Positions 14,119 to 18,942 of a stretch of 18,942 nucleotides of DNA are shown here, in pieces. The notes under the pieces were generated by a model. It saw only the letters and a list, made by a program, of their open reading frames with translations, was not told where the DNA came from and did not search any database. How positions within the stretch are numbered: position 1 is the first letter of the stretch; the number at the start of each line of letters is the position of its first letter. The position numbers were made by a program, and so were the translations under genes. The DNA is from Dehalococcoidia bacterium. Lineage in GTDB: Bacteria > Chloroflexota > Dehalococcoidia > DSTF01 > JALHUB01. The stretch spans positions 1 to 18,942 of the forward strand of contig JALHUB010000241.1 of NCBI GenBank assembly GCA_022865685.1, given 5' to 3'.

Positions 14119-14595
14119 CTAGCCTCCCGCGGCTGCTTTGGTCTCGGCTGGCGCGGGCTCGAACACCACATCATTCGGCGTCCAGTCCACCAGGCGGCGG
14201 AACTTGGCCCGCACAGCCATGTCAATGTAGACATCCTCCGGCTTACATCCTGTCACCCGAGAGAGGAACAGGGTGTCGATCCCCTCAAGCTCGATGTAGG
14301 CCAAGACGAATGGCACGTCGGCCATGAAGGCCTCGGCGGCAAAGTGAAGGACTGAGAAGCTGTGAACCTTGCCCGTCAGAGGCGCCTCAAACCACTGTGC
14401 CGGCTTCCCGCAGGCGCCGCAGTCGCGTCGGGGCGGCAGCCAGGTGCGGCCACAACTCGGGCAGCGGGTCGCCAAGAGCTTTCGCTTCTGCAGACCGAGG
14501 AAGAAATCACTCACCTCTCCATAGCTATGGATGGAGTCGATCTCGTAGTGGCGGCCGACCTGCAACGGGTTCGTGTTGTAAACGTGCGTCATCAT
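14119..14595 (-). CDS. Zn-ribbon/OB-fold (DUF35) protein, partner of the thiolase-like enzyme
   Basis: A 158-residue DUF35-type protein. The N-terminal rubredoxin-like zinc ribbon has Cys45/Cys48 and Cys59/Cys62 (RCPSCGR, DCGACGK). An OB fold follows (GKVHSFSVLHFAAEAFMADVPFV, VTGCKPEDVYIDMAVRAKF). Proteins of this family form stable complexes with thiolase-like enzymes: the ChsH2 C-terminal domain with the aldolase Ltp2, and archaeal acetoacetyl-CoA thiolase/HMG-CoA synthase, where DUF35 bridges and donates a CoA path. Its position between the thiolase gene (45-nt gap) and the acyl-CoA dehydrogenase (6-nt gap) supports that role. The start is one of two adjacent ATGs (14595 or 14592), preceded by a GGGGG stretch. 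Confidence 0.9.
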   Translation of the reverse strand: MMTHVYNTNPLQVGRHYEIDSIHSYGEVSDFFLGLQKRKLLATRCPSCGRTWLPPRRDCGACGKPAQWFEAPLTGKVHSFSVLHFAAEAFMADVPFVLAYIELEGIDTLFLSRVTGCKPEDVYIDMAVRAKFRRLVDWTPNDVVFEPAPAETKAAAGG

Positions 14596-14640
14596 GCGCC
14601 CCCTGTCTTCGGATACACTAGCGACAAGCCTTCTCCCAAC

Positions 14641-15924
14641 CTAGGCTCGTTCCAAGATGTGGACGGTTATGTAGGTGCCCGTGCCAGCGTGGCTATGGAT
14701 GAGCCCGCGCTTGGCGTTCTCCACCTGGATCTTCGAGCCATCTATCCCTGCCACAGGGTCGCCGCAATGCCGTGCAATCGAGCCCTGAAGCTGCCATAGG
14801 GCGAAGACGCCCTGCATGAGACCCGTGGCACCCACGGGGTGGCCGCAGGCCAGCAGACCGCCCGAGGGGTTGACCGGCAGCTTGCCACCAACGTAAGGAT
14901 GACCATCCTCAACGAAGCGGCCTCCCTGCCCGTAGAGCGCAAAACCCATGTCCTCGTAGGTCTGGAGCTCGCTGGAGGCGTAGGCATCGTGCACCTCCGC
15001 GAAGTCGATCTGCTCAAGCGGCTTAGTGATGTTCGCCTGCTGGTAGGCCTGACGCGCCGCCTCGCGTCCTCCTCGGAATGAGGCTATCCCCGGCCAGCGA
15101 CCCGCGATGTAGTCGTACTTGCCGGGCTCGTCGCCGGGCAGGGGGATGACGTCGCCGCGGGGCCTATCACCCAGCCGCATCGTGTCGGTGCCGCAGCCCA
15201 GGCCGGCGATGACGACGTAGTCGCCATCCGGGCGCAACCGCTTCGCCCACTCCTCCGTGCACACTATCAGGCAGGCGGCGCCGTCGCTCATAACGCAGAC
15301 CATCGGCCTGGTGAGCGGTGTGGCGATGATGGGGGCCTCAAGGACCCCTGCGATCGTCCAGCGCTCGTGCTTCTGAGCCCAGCGATTGTGGAAGGCATTA
15401 TCGTAGTTCTTCACCGCGATCTTCGCCATCTGCTCGGTAGTCGTGCCGAACTCATGCATGTGCCGCTGGGCCATGTTCGCGTAGTAGCCGGAGTAGTAGC
15501 CTCCCACAGGGAAGTCGAAGTCGGTGTCTGAAGCGAGGGCGATGAACTCGTTGCCCTTCTCCGTGTTGACCTCGCTCATCTTCTCAAAGCCGTAAACCAG
15601 GCAGACTTCGGAGAGGCCGGAAGCCACGTCCATGAAGCCCGCGCGAATGCCCAGGCCACCGGTGGCGCCGCCGCCCTTGATGCGCATGGACGGGCGCGGG
15701 CACATCGCCAGATAATCCTGAGTGAGAGAGTCGAACAGAAGCTGGCCGTTGAAGTGGTCGGAGAAGTAGGTGCAGATGGTGGTCTGGATATCCCGCAACT
15801 CCAGCCGTCCGTCGAGGTCGTTGAGGGCGTAGTCCAGGGCATCCTTACACATCGCTTCCTGAGTCAGCAGGTTCGCCTTAGCGAACTTTGTAATCCCACC
15901 AGAGACAATGCAAACCCTTGACAT
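14641..15924 (-). CDS. Thiolase-superfamily protein lacking the nucleophilic Cys (SCP2-thiolase/Ltp2-like)
   Basis: A 427-residue thiolase-fold protein of the lipid-transfer/SCP-x group. Where SCP2 thiolases carry the acylated Cys (NNNCATG-like), this protein has GGGATGG, i.e. Gly86 in the Cys position. The second-half motifs remain: EVHDAYAS (His312, Tyr315) and GGLLACGHPVGATG (Cys360, His362). Loss of the first Cys with the rest kept is what is seen in Ltp2-type retro-aldolases of steroid side-chain degradation, which cleave beta-hydroxyacyl-CoA without a covalent intermediate and need a DUF35 partner, encoded next door here. So aldolase (C-C lyase) activity is more likely than classical thiolysis, but this is inference. 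It is the first gene of the minus-strand operon, divergent from the CoA-transferase genes. A GGAGG lies ~11 nt before the ATG. Confidence 0.88.
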   Translation of the reverse strand: MSRVCIVSGGITKFAKANLLTQEAMCKDALDYALNDLDGRLELRDIQTTICTYFSDHFNGQLLFDSLTQDYLAMCPRPSMRIKGGGATGGLGIRAGFMDVASGLSEVCLVYGFEKMSEVNTEKGNEFIALASDTDFDFPVGGYYSGYYANMAQRHMHEFGTTTEQMAKIAVKNYDNAFHNRWAQKHERWTIAGVLEAPIIATPLTRPMVCVMSDGAACLIVCTEEWAKRLRPDGDYVVIAGLGCGTDTMRLGDRPRGDVIPLPGDEPGKYDYIAGRWPGIASFRGGREAARQAYQQANITKPLEQIDFAEVHDAYASSELQTYEDMGFALYGQGGRFVEDGHPYVGGKLPVNPSGGLLACGHPVGATGLMQGVFALWQLQGSIARHCGDPVAGIDGSKIQVENAKRGLIHSHAGTGTYITVHILERA

Positions 15925-15944
15925 GGGGGTATGGGCCTCCTTCC

Positions 15945-15962
15945 TTGACTGAGTAACGTCAA
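15945..15962. promoter_or_regulatory. Inverted repeat, possible operator
   Basis: TTGAC-N8-GTCAA, between the -10 (TATTAT on the complement, 15971-15976) and the start of the thiolase-like gene. It is placed so that a bound regulator could block that operon. No regulator gene is adjacent. Confidence 0.35.
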
Positions 15963-15970
15963 TTGCGTAG

Positions 15971-15976
15971 ATAATA
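15971..15976 (-). promoter_or_regulatory. Candidate -10 for the thiolase-DUF35-dehydrogenase operon
   Basis: TATTAT on the complement, five of six matches to TATAAT, about 45 nt upstream of the ATG. No convincing -35 is seen at 16-19 nt, so an activator or another sigma factor may be needed. Confidence 0.35.
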
Positions 15977-16012
15977 GCCCGCCCGTCTTTCTCTGGGCCG
16001 GCGTTCTTCGCC

Positions 16013-16018
16013 TATACT
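16013..16018 (+). promoter_or_regulatory. Candidate -10 for the CoA-transferase operon
   Basis: TATACT, five of six matches, about 96 nt upstream of the ATG at 16115. The -35 region is weak. It is arranged back-to-back with the opposite-strand -10 at 15971-15976, so the two operons share one regulatory region. Confidence 0.35.
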
Positions 16019-16114
16019 ACTGTCGTTGGGGCGATGGGTTCAACAGGTGGCAGGCGGAGTGTCGAGTGACCGCCGCTGCGGCTGTTCGGCGCTGGCGTCG
16101 ACAGGAGACTCACC

Positions 16115-16804
16115 ATGAACAAAGTCTATGCCACCACCGCCGAAGCGATCGCTGACGTTGATGACGGCGCCGTCATCATGTTCGGTGGCTTTGGCTCTGC
16201 TGGCAGCCCCACCAACCTCATCCTGGCTCTCGCGGAGAAGGGCACCAAGGACATCACTGCCATCTCCAACAACATCGGCCTGGGTGATAAGCTGGACACC
16301 CTCTGCCAGAACAAACAGATCCGCAAGTTCATCGGCTCCTTCCCCATTCGCGCCACCAGTCAGAGGCCTGATCTCCTCTACCAGGCATATCTGGCCGGTG
16401 AGGTGGAAATCGAGGTAGTGCCACAGGGCACCATGGCCGAACGGATAAGGGTGGGGGGTGCTGGCATCGGTGGCTTCTACACCCCGACCGGCATCGGCAC
16501 TTCAGTGGCGGAGGGGAAAGAGGAGAGGGTCATAGACGGCGTGCGCCACCTGCTAGAGTTCCCATTGAAAGCCGACTTCGCCTTCATCAAGGCCTACAAG
16601 GCCGACACCATGGGTAACCTCGTCTACCGGATGTCGACCCGGAACTTCAATCCGATCATGGCCACGGCCGCCCGGATCACCATCGTTGACGTTGAGGAGA
16701 TCGTGGAACCGGGGGATCTCGACCCGGAGGCGATCGCGACCCCTGGAATCTATGTAGACAGAATCGTGAAGGGGCCCAAACATGACCTCCATGGGTTTGA
16801 GTAG
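16115..16804 (+). CDS. CoA-transferase subunit A (3-oxoacid CoA-transferase type)
   Basis: A 229-residue alpha subunit of a family I CoA-transferase (AtoD/ScoA/PcaI-like). It has MFGGFGSAGSPTNLI near the N-terminus and PTGIGTSVAEGKE and YKADTMGNLVYR further on, over the full family length. With subunit B it moves CoA between an acyl-CoA (such as succinyl- or acetyl-CoA) and a free acid. ATG 16115 is preceded by AGGAG at ~8 nt. Its 3' end overlaps subunit B by 23 nt, suggesting translational coupling. It is divergent from the acyl-CoA catabolic operon, which suggests that it activates that pathway's substrate or recovers CoA from its product. The exact acid is not readable from sequence. Confidence 0.93.
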   Translation: MNKVYATTAEAIADVDDGAVIMFGGFGSAGSPTNLILALAEKGTKDITAISNNIGLGDKLDTLCQNKQIRKFIGSFPIRATSQRPDLLYQAYLAGEVEIEVVPQGTMAERIRVGGAGIGGFYTPTGIGTSVAEGKEERVIDGVRHLLEFPLKADFAFIKAYKADTMGNLVYRMSTRNFNPIMATAARITIVDVEEIVEPGDLDPEAIATPGIYVDRIVKGPKHDLHGFE

Positions 16805-17450
16805 GGAGCTGATCGCCCTCAGGGTAGCTCGCGAGTTGCGCGACGGCATGGTGGTGAACCTGGGGATCGGCATCCCGACCCTGGTATCGGACTTCATTCC
16901 CGCAGGTGTCACAGTGATCTTCCAGGCGGAGAACGGCATCCTGGGTTACGGAGCCACCACCGCCGATGAAAACGAGATCGACTGGGATCTCATAAACGCC
17001 GGCGGCCAGCCCGTGACCCTCCTGGCAGGCGCCAGCTTTTTCCACAGCGCCGACTCATTCTGTATGATCCGGGGCAGCCACATCGACCTGACCGCTCTCG
17101 GCGCGCTCCAGGTGTCCGAAAAGGGTGACCTCGCCAATTGGATGGTGCCGGCTCGCAGGATGGGCAGTATCGGCGGCGCCATGGACCTGGCCGTAGGCGC
17201 CAAGCGGGTGATCGTCGCAATGGAGCACATCACCAAGACAGGTGAGCCGCGTATCGTGAAGACATGCTCTTATCCGTTGACGGCAGTCGGCGCCGTTGAC
17301 CTCATCGTGACCAACCTTGCCGCCATCCAGGTAACCCCTGCAGGCCTCGTGCTCAAGGAGCTAGCTTACGGAGTGAGTCCCGAGTACGTGCAGTCGTTAA
17401 CGGAGCCCGTACTCATCCCCGCGCCGGACCTGCGTGAGATGGACCTGTAA
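16782..17450 (+). CDS. CoA-transferase subunit B (3-oxoacid CoA-transferase type)
   Basis: A 222-residue beta subunit (AtoA/ScoB/PcaJ-like). The catalytic glutamate is Glu50 in FQAENGILGYG, matching the (S/A)ENG motif that forms the glutamyl-CoA thioester. GGAMDLAVGAKRVIVAMEH and TCSYPLTAVGAVDLIVT are further family blocks. It starts inside the end of subunit A at ATG 16782, with an in-frame ATG 9 nt later; AAGGGG precedes the first. The typical GLGPYP after the ENG motif is GYGATT here, a mild departure. It is followed after 86 nt by the convergent xylanase-like gene. No clear U-tract terminator was found between them. Confidence 0.93.
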   Translation: MTSMGLSRELIALRVARELRDGMVVNLGIGIPTLVSDFIPAGVTVIFQAENGILGYGATTADENEIDWDLINAGGQPVTLLAGASFFHSADSFCMIRGSHIDLTALGALQVSEKGDLANWMVPARRMGSIGGAMDLAVGAKRVIVAMEHITKTGEPRIVKTCSYPLTAVGAVDLIVTNLAAIQVTPAGLVLKELAYGVSPEYVQSLTEPVLIPAPDLREMDL

Positions 17451-17536
17451 GGGCGCGAGAAAGCCGGTCGGCGCCACTTGGGCGGCCGGGACGCGGGCAC
17501 CGCAAACAGCCGGGCGACGTGCGTGAGGCTTCCCTG

Positions 17537-18679
17537 TCACGGTACGCCGGGGCGACCCTCAAGGAGCACGTCCCGCACGGCGAAATAGGCCGGCTTCGGC
17601 CGGAGCGACGCGTCGAACAACAGGGGGTCTAGATTAGGCGCCAGGAACCAGTTAAGCCACGAGACCTCATCGTTCAGCCCCCAGAACGTGACGGAGTCGC
17701 AGGCAGGCACGGCGAGACACGCTCGGACCATCCCGGCCATTCGCTGTACCTGCACCTCCAGCCGATTCGGCAAATCGACTCCAACGGGCGCGTCCATCTC
17801 GGTGATGGCGACTTTGAGACCTAGACCGCTGAGTCGCCGCATCGTGTATTGAACGAGTTCGTAGTCTGGGTCGCCCGCGAAGAGATGACCCTGCAGTCCC
17901 ACGCCGTCGATGGGCACGCCCGTCGCGACCAGATTGGCCGCCAGGTCGACAAGAGCACCCGCTTTGGCAGGGTTGTTCTCGGTGAAGATTTCGTTGAGCC
18001 ATAGCTCTGAATTGGGCGCGGCTTCCTCCGCTATTCTGAACGCCTCCGAGATGTAGTCGGGGCCAAGGACATCGTAGAACTGATTTCGGTACAGCGCGGT
18101 ACCGCCATATTCCAGTGGCTCATTGACGACTATCCAGCGAGTGATCTTTCGTCCGTATCGAGCGCTGATTGCTGTCAGATGGTCCCGCATGACCCGGCGC
18201 AACTCGACGGGGTCCTTGATGGCTTTGACCCAATCGGGAGTGCCGCTGACGGCGGTCGCTTGATCCCAGATGAAATGCGAAACGGTAGTAAACATCCCGT
18301 GCTCCTCAGCAAAGGCGAGTGTCCGATCGGCCGCCTCGAAATCCCACTCCTCCGGACCGGGGTGAATCACCTTCCAGACAAGTTCACCCTCAGGACTTAG
18401 GGCGTTGAACTCCTCCGAGACCAGGCGGTTCCATCCGTCGTCGCCTGGCGCCGCTGCTACGCCGACCCACAGGCGGGCGGCCTCGGCGGCCTCCCTGAGC
18501 GTGCACGATCCTGCGGCGATGCAGGGCAACGCTGTTGGAGTCGGAACGACGCTCGAGCTACCGCCTTGCGAGCCCCTTCCCCGAGAGCAGGCCAGCAGCA
18601 GCGACGCCACGACGATGAGCAGAGCCCATCGTCGCCTCAGTGCGGCGGCAGCAAGTCGTCTCGCGATCCGATGAATCAA
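17537..18679 (-). CDS. GH10 endo-beta-1,4-xylanase-like lipoprotein
   Basis: A 380-residue exported glycoside hydrolase family 10 protein. The N-terminus has basic residues, a hydrophobic core and lipobox LLAC (Cys31), so it is probably lipid-anchored outside the cell. Catalytic domain motifs in order: FNALSPEGELVWK (~91-103), HFIWDQ with TPDW (135-150), WIVVNE with acid/base Glu187, GLQGH (261-265), ITEMD with nucleophile Glu294, and FWGLNDEVSWL (332-342). All GH10 catalytic residues are present. The family acts on xylan backbones. The start is TTG at 18679 with GGAG ~6 nt upstream; no ATG/GTG fits better. It is preceded on the same strand by the DAHP synthase gene, 103 nt away. No carbohydrate-binding module is present. 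Confidence 0.9.
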   Translation of the reverse strand: MIHRIARRLAAAALRRRWALLIVVASLLLACSRGRGSQGGSSSVVPTPTALPCIAAGSCTLREAAEAARLWVGVAAAPGDDGWNRLVSEEFNALSPEGELVWKVIHPGPEEWDFEAADRTLAFAEEHGMFTTVSHFIWDQATAVSGTPDWVKAIKDPVELRRVMRDHLTAISARYGRKITRWIVVNEPLEYGGTALYRNQFYDVLGPDYISEAFRIAEEAAPNSELWLNEIFTENNPAKAGALVDLAANLVATGVPIDGVGLQGHLFAGDPDYELVQYTMRRLSGLGLKVAITEMDAPVGVDLPNRLEVQVQRMAGMVRACLAVPACDSVTFWGLNDEVSWLNWFLAPNLDPLLFDASLRPKPAYFAVRDVLLEGRPGVP

Positions 18680-18703
18680 AGGTTGCTCCGACGCAAGTCC
18701 CGA

Positions 18704-18734
18704 AGTATGCTGACTGACCGGATGCAGCGGTCAA
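18704..18734 (-). promoter_or_regulatory. Candidate promoter for the GH10 gene
   Basis: On the complement, TTGACC (18729-18734) and CATACT (18704-18709) are separated by 19 nt. The -35 is a five-of-six match, the -10 four of six, and the spacing is long. It sits in the 103-bp gap after the DAHP synthase stop and would give the xylanase gene its own transcript. Confidence 0.35.
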
Positions 18735-18782
18735 CTAGGCAGCGCGGACGGTGAAACGATTGAGCGCGCGCCATGGCCGCTC

Positions 18783-18942
18783 CTAGTCTGGCTCCAAGAC
18801 GCGAGCGAGGGGACGCTGCACCGCCTCGCTCACAACCCTGACGCGCTCCATCAGACGGTGGAAGTTGGCAAAGTTCAAGCTCTGGGCGCCGTCGGATAGG
18901 GCGCGGTCCGGGTTAGGGTGGATCTCCACCATCAAGCCGTCC
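18783..18942 (-). CDS. aroF: DAHP synthase (3-deoxy-7-phosphoheptulonate synthase), C-terminal end only
   Basis: A partial gene entering from the right edge. The last 52 codons before TAG (18783-18785 on the complement) begin DGLMVEIHPNPDRALSDGAQ, the strongly conserved end of the AroF/KDO8P-type DAHP synthases, where the phosphoenolpyruvate and erythrose-4-phosphate condensation site closes. A variable ~30-residue tail follows (FHRLMERVRVVSEAV). It catalyses the first step of the shikimate pathway. No start is in the window. It is on the same strand as the GH10 gene but functionally unrelated. Confidence 0.9.
   Translation of the reverse strand, partial: DGLMVEIHPNPDRALSDGAQSLNFANFHRLMERVRVVSEAVQRPLARVLEPD

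Overview
The window is GC-rich bacterial chromosomal DNA with short intergenic gaps, AGGAGG-type Shine-Dalgarno sites, several GTG/TTG starts and many exported or membrane proteins. The mix of an NrfD-type formate dehydrogenase locus, a GAF/PAS/HD-GYP sensor, a Cys-less thiolase with a DUF35 partner, an acyl-CoA dehydrogenase, and secreted lipoproteins is what I would expect from an uncultured Chloroflexota (Dehalococcoidia-like) genome. This placement is an inference from gene content, not a phylogenetic result. No phage, insertion sequence, CRISPR array or rRNA gene was seen.

Layout, left to right. (1) 2-2374: the 3' part of a GAF-PAS-PAS-PAS-HD-GYP c-di-GMP phosphodiesterase, then a small ArsR-type regulator. 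(2) 2390-4111, minus: a lipoprotein trypsin-like (HtrA-type) protease with an unrecognised C-terminal half. (3) 4324-8036: a formate dehydrogenase locus with a 38-residue membrane peptide, a wrecked catalytic-subunit gene (only its Tat leader and perhaps its extreme 3' end remain, with ATA where the start codon should be), an intact four-cluster FeS subunit, an intact NrfD-type membrane subunit, and fdhE. (4) 8058-9662, minus: a GT39/PMT-like membrane glycosyltransferase, divergent from a secreted protein with four internal repeats (9831-11351). (5) 11352-12909: a gene-poor stretch with two copies of a ~108-bp repeat (hairpin plus a tRNA-3'-end-like segment), a consensus extended -10 promoter, an 18-bp x 8 tandem repeat, a 42-bp x 2 tandem repeat and a dodecin gene. 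(6) 12910-15924, minus: acyl-CoA dehydrogenase, DUF35 OB-fold/Zn-ribbon protein and Cys-less thiolase, divergent from a two-subunit CoA-transferase (16115-17450). (7) 17537-18942, minus: a GH10 xylanase-like lipoprotein and the 3' end of a DAHP synthase gene.

How the genes work together. Region 6 looks like one acyl-CoA catabolic unit: the CoA-transferase activates an acid, the acyl-CoA dehydrogenase introduces a double bond, and the thiolase-like/DUF35 pair cleaves the C-C bond, possibly by retro-aldol chemistry because the nucleophilic Cys is missing. Region 3 would have been a periplasm-facing formate dehydrogenase passing electrons through FeS clusters to quinone, but its catalytic subunit is not encoded here in working form.

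The points most worth a second look are the decapitated formate dehydrogenase operon, the Cys-less thiolase/DUF35 module, and the repeat-rich region 11.5-12.9 kb.
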